NCBI GenBank assembly: GCA_907165135.1
Contig: OU015568.1
Span: 4,286,501 to 4,350,500, forward strand
Length of the DNA: 64,000 bases
Direction: 5' to 3'
DNA from: Oikopleura dioica
Lineage: Eukaryota; Chordata; Appendicularia; Copelata; Oikopleuridae
Shown piece by piece: positions 22,815-35,248 of the stretch (the first letter of the stretch is position 1; each line of letters starts with the position of its first letter). Made by a program: the position numbers and the translations under genes. Below the pieces are notes generated by a model, which searched no databases, had not been told where the DNA came from, and saw only the letters and a list, made by a program, of their open reading frames with translations.

Positions 22815-25196
22815 CTTTTTGAAAAGAAAAAAAAATTGATGACTTGTCCGGGATTTGATAATTATAGCGGTCGTAAAAAGAGTGAATGATCCGTTTCGAC
22901 GTCATCAAGCAAAAGAAGTTAATCACGTGATTTATGCCTGTTGCTCAAAAGAGACGAAGAAAGCTGTACTTAGGAATTACGAAAATGATAGTTGAAATCC
23001 GACCGCGGATTTGTCAATTCAATCAACTAAATACCCGTAGATGATTTTAAGCTGCTTGAGGGTTATTTACTCGAATGCTCGGCTAAATTCCTGATTTGAC
23101 AAGAATTCGTGGCATTTTCCTGGACCTCAGAGAATGAATTATGAGGAAGATACAATAAGGGTACCGTATCACCAACTTTTACTTGGCAAATCTTTCTGAA
23201 AAAGGGGGGTATCTATGTTTATTCTGATAAAATTAACCACCTGTGCTCAACTGAATTAATATTTCTAGAGAAATTTTAAGAGGAAAAAATAGTTTATGAT
23301 ATGTCATCCCTTAATTTATCGAATTTGTTCAATCAAAGATTCCTAATTGCTCGATAATAAGCAAATTTGAAGAGGTGATAACTTATAAGGAGCACTTATT
23401 GATTTCAATTTAGAGAACCATTATTGCGGTCTTCCGATGAAAATTTCAAAACAAACTTAAAATCGCTGTCCGTCTCGTTATCAAAATTTATCCATTCCGC
23501 TATCGTATTTACGCTCCATTCAGCTCCTTTAGTTGGCGAAACAAATTTTTCGTCCGGCATATATTTCCGTTAAAGGCGGCCGTACCGGGTAATATTTTGG
23601 ACATATAAATCGAATATTCAAAGAAGGAACTCAAGATTTAAGGGTTTTCGATTTTTAAAAAACGCAAAATTTTGGTCAAATTTTAGTCGAAACTTGTCTA
23701 TCCAATCAAATTAACGCATTTAACGCTTGGGCCAATCAGATTTCAGGAAAAAATGATCATTATGTTTTATCAAATGATTCTGTAGAAGACTGTATTAATA
23801 ATTGAGCAATGGAGTTTTCCTTAAGAAAGATAAAATGTCAAGTTGTGAATGAAATTGTCGGGTTCTTGAAAGAAATCGATGGAAGTTATTTTTTGCGATT
23901 GAGGAAAAGAAGAGATAAAGAGCCGATTTCTAAAATAAAATCCGGTGAGAGGTAATGACTGCCTAGCCGCGGACGCAAGGCCTTTCAGGAACTCACCTGA
24001 TCCCTTACTTAAGGTAAGCTCACTGCTAGAACGCTCAAGAAAAATTTCGTTCACGGGAAATAAATCAAAATAGCTGAATCGGACGCTTTTTGAAATACTT
24101 TGGAGAAAAGATGCTTTATTCATTAATTATGCGAAAAAATGCAGTTCTGTTTCCTCTCTTTTCCGAATCTTCAGACAAAAATGAATGTGTAGCAGGGTTC
24201 ACCTTTTGCTCTCCCTTCCCGACCTCAGGATTCCTCAGAAACATGAAGAATTCAGAGCTAAGCTCGCAAAAAGAACTCAAAGCCGTTTTTTCGTGGCAAA
24301 TTGGCGGCTGACCTTTTTCGCATCTGGCACAGAAGCAGGTGCAGAAGGAATTTAACATTTTCCGAAGCTCAAAAAACCAGATCATTTTTGAATATTCTGG
24401 TTTTCGTTCAAGAAAAAAAGTAAGACGGAAAAATGTTTTATTTAAAAATAAAACGGATTGATGGATTGTAATCCGGGGTTAAATCCATTCGAAATCACAG
24501 CCGTGATGACCAAAAAGGGATGAGCGCCGCTTCAATCGAAACCGGTCGGATTATCCTTACGGATCGAATTGAGCCTTTCTCATAACACCACCCTGACGCC
24601 GTTTTCACGCGTTTTTCGATAACATCAAATATACAATTTAAAAAGAACTCCGAATATTAAACAACTAGAAATTCGAACTGGTTAAATGGGTCAAACAAGT
24701 CTTGAATTAATAGCTGAAATAAGGGTGTCGCTATGTATATTTTCGGGGGAAAGCCAAAGCCCTAAAAGTCACGTTTTTTATTTAAAAAATTTCAAAATTT
24801 ATTTTGATAATGGAAAAAATTTCATCATGAAAATCAAAAAGAATGGATTGACATTTCTATTGCATCAAGAAATCTGGAAAATCAGCTTGCGCTCGTTATC
24901 TCCGAAAACAAATCTCCCGCCGACAAAATCAAATCGACCTTTTGCCGGAAGAACGAAAATACCAAGCTCTTTGAAGGCTTACAAGAGCCGACGAGAAATT
25001 CGAATTTTATGAAACAGATCATCTCAGACACGTTGATTCTTCCTTGAAAAACGCATTTTTGCAATTCAGATTTCAATTATAATTCGTGAAAAGGGTCTAA
25101 ATTTGCCAAAAATACGACAAATCTTGGCCGAATCAGATTTCCTCATCATTTAGGACGGCCAATCAGATTTCAGAAAGAAAAATTGAAAATCATATT
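22815..25196. other. No gene recognised
   Basis: CCAATCA-type motifs lie near 23702, 23732 and 25160, and an unpaired AAGGGTGTCGC end is at 24721. The open frames at 23821-24123 (-), 24090-24311 (+) and 24686-25012 (+) have no protein support. Confidence 0.4.
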
Positions 25197-25207
25197 TTCG
25201 TCGAAAA

Positions 25208-25338
25208 GCGTCTCTTTTGCCGAAAATCGTCTCTTTTGCCGAAAATCGTCTCTTTTGCCGAAAATCGCCTCTTTTGCCGAAAATCGTCTCTTTTGCCGAA
25301 AATCGTCTCTTTTGCCGATAATCGTCTCTTTTATCGAA
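25208..25338. repeat. 19-bp minisatellite (CGTCTCTTTTGCCGAAAAT)
   Basis: About seven copies repeat head to tail with few substitutions; TCTCTTTTGCC recurs every 19 bp from 25211. The last copies decay (GCCGATAAT, ATCGAAATA). It is open in some frames but not a protein. Confidence 0.85.
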
Positions 25339-25837
25339 ATAAACGACGATTGGAGCCGCTTATCTATAAATTTTCTGGTATCTTAAAGATTTGTAAGCAT
25401 CTTTGTACCGAAACTAATCACTCCTCTCAAATTGCCTCTTCTATCAAAATTTCAAGTCATCACGAGCGTTTCTTTTCTGATTTTCTTCTTGACCAAAGCA
25501 CGTGTTTTCCGATAACAAATCTTTATTGACCCCCGTTTTTTCTTCGTTTTCTTAGAAAAATCCTTCGAGTGGAAGCTTCTTTTAGAAGCGCTGGAAAAGA
25601 ACCTTAGAGGTGCCGCATTCCACGGTTGAGCTTTTAAGTGACCGAGAGCGCGTCTTATGTGAAGTGAAAGATAACCTAGTGGATTTTGTGTAAGTTGCCT
25701 CAGAGCACAGCTCAAGCAGCGGATTGATTCAACTCGAGAGCCAGCACATGCGCCGCGGCTGATCTTTCACAACTGTCAACAGATATTTTTACAAAGAGTT
25801 TCTTCGAAAAGAAGAATCGCAAATTTTGCTTCATTAC

Positions 25838-26300
25838 TGCTGAGCTAAGCTGAGCTGACCTAAGAGAAAATTTCTTTGAGCTGAGCTGAGCTGAGGTGGT
25901 CTTTTCAAGGGTCATTGAGCTGAGCTGAGCAGAGTTTCTTTTTTTATAGTTCATTGAGCTGAGCAGATATTTTCTTATGACACTTGAGCTGAGCTGAGTA
26001 GACCCTTTTTAGAGCTGAGCTGAGCTTGTTTTTACTGTTTTTTACAAGTAAAATAGTGCAATCTGACCTGTGTAGTCTAGCCCAACATCATTGAATTGGG
26101 CTGAGATGAGTGATGATTGTGTGAGCTGAGCTGAGCAAAGCAGATCATGTCGAAAGAAGATTGAGCTGAGCTGAGCTGAAATGATTGATAATTGTTTGAG
26201 CTGAGCTGAGCTGAGGAGGCCACATCATTTTCGAAAATCACTGAGCTGAGCTGAGCGACTGCTCAGCTCACGCCGCCGGCTCAGCTCACTCAGCTCACCA
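25838..26300. repeat. GAGCTGAGCT array with an inverted end
   Basis: About a dozen clusters of GAGCTGAGC(TGA) are separated by 15-50 bp of A/T-rich spacer. They run in one orientation until about 26255, then invert (GCTCAGCTCA) to 26300. The layout (short private repeat, opposite orientation at one end) resembles the hAT-like elements in this window, but I could not define target duplications. Confidence 0.7.
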
Positions 26301-27316
26301 AGTTTGCAACTCAGACGAAAACCGCTCATATTATTTGATATTTATTGGAGATTCAAAAAATCGAAGTCAAAATCGCGAAATATCAGTTCGGTAGATAGAT
26401 AAGCTCGGAGTTGGAAAATAATTTTCCTGGCGGTAGCGTGATAGCGCAAGAAAAACGATAAGACCCGTCTAGGCAAGCCGTACTCTGAAGTTAACCCTAA
26501 TGAATGGTCGGCCCATCTTTAGAGCCAGTAATCGGAATAGCGCATAAAATTTGAAATTTTAGAATTGGAATTTTATTTGAAGAAAAAACGGCAACGGAGT
26601 TTTTTTTCTGAAAACGAAAACGAGAGAATGAGGAGGAGGAAGTTGCAATTAGTGATTCTTTTTTCGCTTTTCCGGAGTAAGACGCAAATTTTCGAATTCT
26701 TTCGAGCGATCGATCATCCAATTGCTCGGAGGAATGCAGATCCGGTCGGAAGCGCTACGGGCTCACGTGACCCACTCACGTCACTTTTTGGAACGCGCAA
26801 ATCAGCCATTTAGCTCGTTGTTTGAAAATACTCGAAATTGAAAATGTTTATTAGATTCTGGAAGCTTCTCAGAGGATGAACTTCTTAAATATTTTTCCTT
26901 TTTCATATTGATTGAGCGATTTTTCTTACACCCCGTATTTTCACGAAAAAGCGTTTGAAGAAGGCGACCCCTAAAACATGTTTACTTGCCGACTTGAGTG
27001 AGTAAACAGAAATTAATCGTCGGACCCTACAAATTAACGCGGCCACTTTGGACGCTGCAAATTTGCAAAATTTAAAACTCACAAAAAGCTCCACCTCAGC
27101 GAAAAGAAAGTTTATATTTCTAATTTCCAGACACATTTTGAATTACGTGTAGATTAAAAGGCATCTTCAAACTAGAAGACACGTTTCCGAAACACGCATT
27201 TTACAAGTTTAAAGCATCTTGAGTGAATTTTCGTCTTGCTAATTGGCTCATGTTGGATTTGCTTTTTGCTTGGTTTTGGGTTGAAGATGAAAAAATGGAA
27301 GTGCATATTCGGATGA
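26301..27316. other. No gene recognised
   Basis: The overlapping opposite-strand frames at 26497-26813 are low complexity. Nothing else is supported. Confidence 0.35.
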
Positions 27317-27475
27317 CCAATAAGATTGTTGTATTTGTCTCCCCGGCCAATCAAAATCCTGATCGATAAAACAGATGAAAAATTTTCTTATTTTAGGAAA
27401 GAACCTAAAAATGGGACTGATTTTACGAATGAAAGTTTTGATTGGCTGGTTATCCAAATACAGCAATCTTATTAG
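27317..27475. mobile_element. CCAATAAG-ended hairpin element, copy 1
   Basis: The left arm runs CCAATAAGATTGTTGTATTT..GGCCAATCAAAATC. The right arm is its inverse, TTTTGATTGGCTGG..AAATACAGCAATCTTATTAG. The core is A/T-rich and non-coding. A second copy lies 0.5 kb away. Confidence 0.72.
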
Positions 27476-27960
27476 TTATCGACAAATGCACTTCTATTTT
27501 TGGCGAAGAAAAAATTTTTTCGGTCACTTTGAAAAATTTTGAGAATTTGAATGACGAGCTAAATCTCTTCAAAATTGCCCGTGGGAACATGTTTTTCCGT
27601 TTCCTCCTTCTTGAGCGTCCATTATCTCTTTAACGTGAATTTATTAGCGCTTGTTAGAAGCTCACCTCATTACTCCTTCTCTCCCGAGCGAAAACAGAAA
27701 AAAGCGGAAGAAATTAAAGTTGCCCAATTTCTGAAAAAGCCGGATTGTGGTCGCCCCTCCGAGCCTGTTGAGCCCTAAGCCGATTCGAAGATCTCCAACG
27801 ATTCAAGCAAAAATAAGATGCTTTTCGCTGAGACAAAGTCGGTTCAGAAGAAATAGGAATTACTTTTTAAGCGGTTTAAGAAATTATTGAGATCAAGAAA
27901 ACACGTTTTTTTTCTCAGAATAATTGACAAAGAGACAAAAACGAAGTGGCATTTGTAAGG
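27476..27960. other. Spacer between the two hairpin copies, no gene
   Basis: Open frames at 27442-27633 and 27575-27778 overlap in different phases. Neither resembles a known family. Confidence 0.35.
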
Positions 27961-28127
27961 CCAATAAGCTTGCTGTATTTGGCCAGTCGGCCAATCAAAA
28001 TCAAGGTCCATAGAATCACTTCCTTTTCTGGGTTTTGCCCTAAAATTGGGTCAAACAAATTTATGAAAATGATTTTACGGATCAGGGTTTTGATTGGACG
28101 GTAGGCCAAATACAGCAATCTTATTGG
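27961..28127. mobile_element. CCAATAAG-ended hairpin element, copy 2
   Basis: This has the same architecture as 27317-27475: CCAATAAGCTTGCTGTATTT..GGCCAATCAAAATC, then GTTTTGATTGG..AAATACAGCAATCTTATTGG. The core differs from copy 1, but the arms agree at most positions, so both are members of one MITE-like family. Confidence 0.75.
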
Positions 28128-29002
28128 TAATCCAAAAAATCACTTCCTTGTCTTGGTTCTGCCCGAAACTTCGAACTTGCTTGACCAATTTTCTTCCCGT
28201 AATAAGAAAAACGGAGAATTTTATCAGCTTCTTGAAAATGATAATATTTTTGTGAAAAATTCGCCGCTTTCGATTTTTGGGCAAGTTTCGTAGAAGTGTT
28301 CCGAAAATACACAAAAGTTTGTTTTTCGAAAAATCAAAGCGCGAGTTTTTCTTTTCGCGAAATTTCGCGTTACAGTAGTTTTTTTCGCGTTGCGAAAAAT
28401 CTTGATAAAAAAAGATGATCTGTTACCTAAAATCCTCGGCTACGATGTAAGGGTATGCTCTCGGCGTGTCGCCTTCGTTGCTGATAAGGATTTGTGGCGA
28501 TTGTTATCAGCGGAAAAAGTGCGATGTGAAAATCATAGGCCACGAGCTTCGAAAAATGTCGAGCGCTGAAAAGTTGCGGCCGACTCAGTTTTACAAATCT
28601 GCATTCTTGAGGTACTCTTCCTGGCTGACAGCAATTTTCAAACGGTAATTAGATGAATGATTCTTACGAAAAGAAGGCTGAACAAGAAGCGCTTTATAAT
28701 GGGCCAGATATAATGATCCTTCTGAGTCTAAAGCTAGAAGCCGCATTGCGGCTTTTATAAAGAAACGAAGCCATCAAACATTAGAAATAATTCATATTGA
28801 AAATTTCGCGAAGCCGCTTTGCGGCTTCGATTCTTAAAAAGCCGCTATGCGGCTTTTCATTTTAGACCTCTCAAATCCTGCCTAGAGTTCTCTGCCAGCT
28901 TTTTGACTGTTTTTTCTGCATGCGGCTTCTCAATTTTTTTCGAATGTCAAGTGTTTGGATTTTGTTTGATTTTCTTGTAGTCAGTATATTTTATTCCGCA
29001 AT
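28128..29002. other. Gene-free stretch with GCCGC stem-loops
   Basis: Three AAGCCGC..GCGGCTT stem-loops lie at about 28738-28758, 28811-28830 and 28838-28857. The frame at 28466-28648 is not supported. Confidence 0.5.
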
Positions 29003-29236
29003 TTACTCACAGCAGTAAGAGGAACAAGGTTCTTCACTTTTCTTTGCAATGAGCTTGAGCAGCAGGTTGATAATCTTCAGTTTGTTGATGATCTTGAACA
29101 GGCAGATGATGATGATGACCAGAAGAGCGACAGTTATTTTCTCAAAGAAGATAGCTTTCGAATCGAAAAAGTCCATTTGAATTAAAAAGCTTCGCTTTTC
29201 GTTTAATTTTATGATTCGCAAAGCACTGGACAGCAA
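29003..29236 (-). CDS. Possible small single-TM protein, 77 aa
   Basis: An uninterrupted frame encodes a hydrophobic segment at about residues 35-53 (TVALLVIIIICLFKIINKL), a basic stretch (KLIAKK) and a Cys-containing end (EPCSSYCCE). On the same strand an AATAAA follows the stop by about 10 bp, which favours a real transcript end. The true start may be the internal Met at residue 21. I recognise no family and cannot exclude chance. Confidence 0.4.
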   Translation of the reverse strand: MLSSALRIIKLNEKRSFLIQMDFFDSKAIFFEKITVALLVIIIICLFKIINKLKIINLLLKLIAKKSEEPCSSYCCE

Positions 29237-31380
29237 ATTTCCATAAGTTACGATGGAGCTCCACTCATTTGCGATCGATTGATTTTTCCGTTATTTCACT
29301 TTTGCCGTGTTTATTTGCATTATTTTGTGAACACTTTCTAAATTCCCGTGAGCGTCAAAAGACGGGCGAAAGGGGCTCAAATACGGCTTAGCGGTGAGTT
29401 TGTCAAAGAGGCGGACGCGTCGAGGATTTGCTTTCTTTAAGACCCAATCTAAACAAATAATTAGAACAGCGAATTACTGATTAACAAGAGACAGAAAGAC
29501 ACCTTTTTTCGTCTCTTTCCGACCCTTTTCGTCTCTTCTGACTTCAGTTGTCGATTATGGAGCTTTTGCGGAAAGGATACTTTTTTTGCCATAATTTTAA
29601 TAAATCTAATAATACCGTCCGGACTCTATTTTCATGAAAAAAGAGCTGGAATCGTTCTTTTCCCGTTATCGGTGCCAGTCCAAGTTCAACACGTTACTAA
29701 CAAGAGCTCATTTGCCTTTCTTGCGGAGAGACGCTGTCGCCATAATTATGCAACACCGTTGGACAGACTGGGAAATTTGAAATTAACGCCGCATCTGTTT
29801 TTTCCTTGAAAAATGACTTGATTTTTTAATGAAATGATGAATTCAAATCTCAAATTCTTTCCAAAAAAGGGAAAAATGATGAAAAAAGTGATTTTTAGAT
29901 CATTTTTTTCAAAAATTTTTCACGGAGCATCTAATAAAATTTGACGGTAAAACATTCCCGGAGCTGGAAAATAAACAAAATGATGGTTAGAAAGGGGCTT
30001 ATCCAGAAGGGTAATCCGTGGAAATCCAAAGAAGCTGGCAAGAACCCACAAAATCCGATTAGTTCCTATTCTAAAGGAAGGGTTTATCGCTTCTAGAGCC
30101 TGATTTTTTCGCGCCAAAACGAACAGGAATGTGATCATCAGAGTTTTGGAGCAAGAACACGTGACCTTTTTCACCCCAAAGTCATTTCTGCCGCGTGATA
30201 ATCTTCTTTCCGGAGATAAATGGATAGCGACTTGTCGAACACGTGGCACTTAAGGGTATCCATCTGCTTACAGAAAAAAAACTGCAGAGAACGACTCTTG
30301 ATGCGACAGTTTTTACTCTGTTAAAAGTTCCTGTTGATTAAAAAAAAAGATTAAAAATTAATTCTGTAAATTTAAATTGAAAATAAAGCTGGTAAATTGG
30401 CCGACATTTTTATTGCTCGCTTGATCAAAATATGAGCTCGGGTGAGTAAAAGTTCAAGGCACTGATTTCATCTGAAATGAATCTTTTCTCTCTTATTACT
30501 GGAAGTCTTCAGTGAGAAGAGCTGGTTTCTCAAGTTTTCTAAAAACTGCCCCTTGACCGGAAGTGCTTCTGTCAAACACACTTTGGAGAGAGAAACGGTC
30601 GGGATAAGTCGAGATTATTTAATAAATACTCACTTTGGCTTTTTAATTTTTTGATTTTTGGGAAGTCTGACGACTAAAATTAGAGCAGGCTTCGTAAGTT
30701 GGTCGAACAAAGCTTCCAATCAGTCGATAAGCACTGAAGTGTTGTTTTTGCGCTATCTGCACTAAAGAATCGGAGTGTATCAGTGGCTAATTGGATAATT
30801 CGCGAGAAAATTACTCCCGGACTCTCACAGCGATAAGAGCAGAGGGTACTTAACCAGTTCAGAGTTATCGCTCAATTTAAAAAAAAACCAAAAGAAAACA
30901 AATTGCTTATCCGCTTCTCGATTTGATGGATGAATTTTGAATTTTTGGAACGAGAAGAAAGAAAAAAATTTTGAGTGAATAAATCCTATTGCGAGAAATT
31001 GCGGAACGAAACGGCGGAGGTAGATAACGCCAGTTCGATATATTTGGACGGGTATGACGATTAGAAGAAAAACTTTCAATTAGAGAGCGGTAAGTGGGAC
31101 CGCTGGCTATCCGGTAGTACGCTTGCGTGACGAATTCGGTGAGTTTTATGGGTTCCGCGCACGTTGCTGCCCGCTTCTTGTCCACTTGGAAGAGAAAGTT
31201 ACTTCCTTCTTAGGCGACTGATTGGAAATTTTGATAAAGAAAGAAGCGAAAATTGGAAAGTAGCAATTTTAGATTACCAACTGTTCTCAAAACAATGTGG
31301 TTTTACCGGGAGATAAAAACCTTCTTTGACGCCTTTGAAACTTTTCTTTTCTAAGCTCTAGGATTAATGTGTTTTTTTCG
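29237..31380. other. No gene recognised
   Basis: Minus-strand frames at 29920-30249 and 30825-31185 are open but show no domain, no splice partners and no conserved motif that I can see. A TTAAGGGTATCC motif lies at 30250. Confidence 0.35.
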
Positions 31381-31625
31381 ACGACATTCAGCAATAAACG
31401 GCCACATTAAGCGACATTCAACGACATTTGCCGACAGTCAACGACATTTGCCGACATTGATCGACATTCAACGACATTTGCCGACATTCGTCGACATTCG
31501 GCCATTTTGAGCGACATTTAACGACATTCAGCGACATTCAGCGACATTTGGGGACATTGAGCGACATTCGACGACATTTTTTGTTATTCAGCGAAATTCG
31601 GCGACTTTCGGCGATATAACAAGTA
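31381..31625. repeat. Degenerate CGACATTC array, old relative of the TGTCGCCGAA element
   Basis: More than 15 copies of (N)CGACATT(C/T) spaced by about 10-12 bp fill this stretch. It ends with GCGATATAACAAGT, close to the CATAACCAGT terminus of the element at 16936-17365. It looks like one decayed arm of the same family. Confidence 0.65.
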
Positions 31626-34480
31626 TTGCCTTGATTTCAGCAGTTGCGGTCAAGAATTTTTACTCAAAGTAAATCAACCACAAGCTATCAATAGAACGAA
31701 GTAGAAAACCAGAAAATGGAATAAGAAAATGCGAGAAGAAGAATTCTTGCGTTTTTCCAGCCGCGTTTTAACTGGAGTGAAACCGGAGCGAGGTTCCTCG
31801 AAAGCTAACTGAGAGAGTCCTTAGCCTCTCAGCTTTTAAATCAGACGCGAGGAGGATAAGTTTAAATCAAAGCTGGACAAATGATCTTCAGCCGGAAAAG
31901 GATCAGATCGGGTTGAAAGAAAAAAAAGGAAAATAATAAAAATAAAATGCCGGGATGGTTACGTATATGTTCATAGAATTAAGTGGAGCCGTTCTTGAAA
32001 TGTTCATTGGATAATCACTTTTGAGAAAATTCTCAGATGTGCATCCCCTTGAATGTTGGCTTGAGAGAATGTTTCGTCTTCACGGAATAATTGCGAGGAT
32101 AATCTAATCAGGGCAAATTGCACAAACCAAAAACCACAGCAATTTCTAGCGCAATCAAAAATAATCGACAAAAGTCACATCCGCCTATTTTCTTTCGACG
32201 TCTTTGAGGAAAAGAAAAATTGTATGTGCGAATTTTTGACTTTTCGCGGCTCATGTCAGATTTGCGCAAGCTTACAGGAGAGCAACAAGTTGTTACTACT
32301 TTTTAAGTTTTTAAGTAATCACGTTGCGTAAAATGCAGCTTTTTTCGCTGGCTCTGGCCACACCTAAACAGCTTAACAAGTGACCCAATCAAGTACGAAC
32401 GAAAAAAACATGATGCATGGAAAAATGGAGTGAAAGATTTTTTGGCAAATTTATTGACGGGGGCTCCTTAAATGGTAAAATTTGAAAAGCCTTTTCGCGG
32501 CTTTATGTAATATTTTGACACCCTTAAGTCTTGTCATTTTGAACCTCAATTAAAGAACTCAACATCTAATTTTTAGAAAATTTTTTTTTGAAAAATTGCA
32601 TGTTTGGGCGTGCATCTGTACCATTCTGCGCCGATACATCAGCACTGCGAACATCAAACAGCTGAGATTAGTCGTAATGAATTTTGTGAAAGAAAGTGAA
32701 GAATTTAGAAACGCAGGGGCTCAATCAGCTCTTTAGAAATATCTTCAAGACTCAGCAGGTTAGATGTTTTTTAATCCGGTTTGAGCGGAAAACGGTTTAT
32801 TTTTTTCGTGATTTCGGAGGGTGTTTAGGGTATCCTGAAAGTTTTGCTTCCAAATAAATAGAAAAAATAATGAATGAAATTCGAGTTTTGTGAATTTATT
32901 TTTTATTCATACTTTAAACCGTTCAATTATCGAGTAGGGTTCCCTTAATTTGGCTATGGAAACGAGCTCCTTAAATTTGACGATTCATGTATATAATATT
33001 TTCAGCACGGGCTAAACGGCGAAGGTGAAACGTGACAAGCACCGGGTTCCGATTGAATTTAGTGATATGGTATGCATCGAGGAAATTCCAACAAATCGAA
33101 TATGTGACCGAGCGGTGACATGGACATGGGACGCTCCAGTCGACACCACGCATCACCCAAACATTCCCGAACAGATAAACGCTCTCATAGACGGAAGGAG
33201 CTGCTCGAACTTGGCCAAACCCTTTTTTTCATCATTAGCAAATTTGATGAATTTGGTTGAGTTTCTTGATATCTGATTCGCTGGCAGACGAAATCAAGAC
33301 TTCTGATTGGCTTAAAACTTGAATTGCAAAATTTCATTTTATTCCCGATTTTCAGTTTGTCAATGATTTTCTCCACACGAAAAAACACTCAGAAAAAAAT
33401 CCCTGGAAGTGATCTAAAATCAGCGTGCTTTATCTTAATGGCCCCTCAAAGCCCGCTCGACCGGTAACCAGTTAAGTGCTGGACTCTTTTCGTTCCCTTT
33501 TTTTCGCCGCCAATTAAGTTTCCTTTCCATGATTTGAGAAAACCAAATTTCTTTTTCGAGTCGTTAGAGAGTGTTCCGCGGAATTCATTTTGACTCAACG
33601 TGCACAACAAAAAGCTAGAATTATTTCGTGCGCGGGGATGAATTATTTTTGCAGCTGAGTTCTAGTGGCGAAACTCAAAAAAATAAGAAGATCAATTTAA
33701 TAACATCTTCAATTTCAAGTGATAATTAACTGGACTCTTTAAAAGTTATTCTTCCTTTTACTTATAATTCTTCCAGCAAAAGAGTCCTCCAGGCACTTAA
33801 GAAAAAGACATCTGCTCACTTGGTGTCGCTTTTTTGGGCTTTCATTTTCGATACCTTTTATTTTAATTGACCCCTTGTTAAAAAAGATACTCACGTCTAT
33901 CGAAAATTAAATTACTTGCACTTTAGCCGATCAAGTACTTGAAAGTGAGCATCCTCCATTTTTGAGTATCAATTCGTCCTTCGAGGAACATCTTTCTTTT
34001 TTCAGTAACCAGTATTACTTTACCAGTAAAGTAAGTTTATTAAAAAAGATCGTGGCAAAATTTGAAGAAGAGTAAGTTGGTAAGTTGCGCAGCGTCAAAT
34101 ATTATTTTCGTAAATTTTTGTATACAAAATTTTCTGTCGCTAGAAGTGGAAGATGACGGCGAAGTTAAAACATCATTAGCGAAAAAAAACGTGCCTTGGA
34201 AAAATTTACAAGACAATTTTCGAAGAAAGAAGTGACTTCCAGAAGACTCTCGAATTCAATGGAAAGTTGATCGAGTTAAAGAAATCACGGGTTCTTTTCT
34301 TCGTTTTATTTGACAATTGGTGCCTCGATTTCCGGTTTTTTCATTGATCATGACTAAAAAGGAAGTTCTTGGTAAGTAAGACTTCAGATTAATTTTCAAA
34401 GAGACTCAGCATTTTTCTTGATTTTCACAGCTAAAATTCTACTTCCTTCTTTTTCTATAAATAATTAAAAAATTCAGAAG
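31626..34480. other. No supported gene; one repeat block
   Basis: A TTCCAGCAAAAGAGTCCTCC block with the GGTGTCGCTT tail lies at 33770-33845. A reversed TTAA-family end (TGACACCCTTAAG) is at 32517. The 83-codon frame at 33025-33276 reads plausibly but has no partner exons. Confidence 0.4.
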
Positions 34481-35057
34481 ATGAAACTTTTCGCAGCTCT
34501 TTTCGCGGCCGCTTTCGGTCAAGAAATGCCCGCTGATTCTGGCGAAACGAATATTATTATGATCAATATGAACGCAGCAAATATTCAAGTAAGTCCTCTC
34601 ATTTCCGTAGTAATCCTCTTATGCGGTCACTAAGAGGCTTTTTCCTCGTATTTTTAGCAATCAATAACGGCAATAAGTTCAATTGGGACTTTAAAATTTG
34701 AATATTTTTTTTTTATAATTTGATTTCAAGATGAACATGGGCGATTTTGCTGGATCCGAAGTACCGAATCTTGAGTCTCCCGGAATTTCCTTCGATTTAT
34801 TCGGCGAACTGACTGAAGAAGAAAAAGCGCAAGTCAACAGCCTTTTCTCTAATTCGGAGATTCAAGACGGTCTCCAGCTCTTGACTGGCAAGCTACCCGG
34901 CTTCTCTTCCTTCTACGATGCGCTTTACCCAGCAGAATCGACTACAACAACTACTCAGCAGACTACTACTACTCAAGGAAATGATTTAATAAAGAAATTA
35001 TTTTTAAAAAAATTTAAAATTAAAGAATATTTTTTTCATCCAAATTTTTTCGAATGA
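34481..35057 (+). CDS. Small secreted acidic protein, paralogue A (144 aa)
   Basis: Exons 34481-34588 and 34731-35057 join in frame. A signal peptide (MKLFAALFAAAFGQ) precedes an acidic body containing NIIMINMN.ANIQ, MNMG(D/N)F, LP/IPGFS(S/T)FYDALYP and a Thr-rich tail. The last 26 codons after TTTTQ are A/T-rich, Lys/Phe-rich and absent from paralogue B. They may be read-through past a GA donor, or an altered end. The family is not recognised. Secretion and the Thr-rich tail (possible O-glycosylation) suggest an extracellular or house-matrix role, which is inference. Confidence 0.72.
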
Positions 35058-35248
35058 AAAAAATATTTTTTCAGAAAGAAATTTTTTAAATAAAAATATA
35101 TTTTTTCAAAAGCATTATTTTTTCATAAAAATCATCAATAAGAATCCGCTGGAATGGGAAAATAATTCCTCGAATCTTCCATCTTTTCAAATCAGTCAAA
35201 AGATCATTTTTTCTTGAATTCAATTGAACATTTCTTTCTTTTCAGAGC

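Noticed and set aside
28811-28857. Rho-independent terminators
   Set aside because: The GCCGC stems followed by T runs mimic bacterial terminators, but the genes here are spliced and eukaryotic.
29920-30249. 109-codon minus-strand frame
   Set aside because: It is open but has mixed composition, no signal peptide or domain, and no flanking exons.
33025-33276. 83-codon frame with a natural-looking composition
   Set aside because: No family motif, splice partner or poly(A) signal was found. It may be an exon, but I cannot support it.
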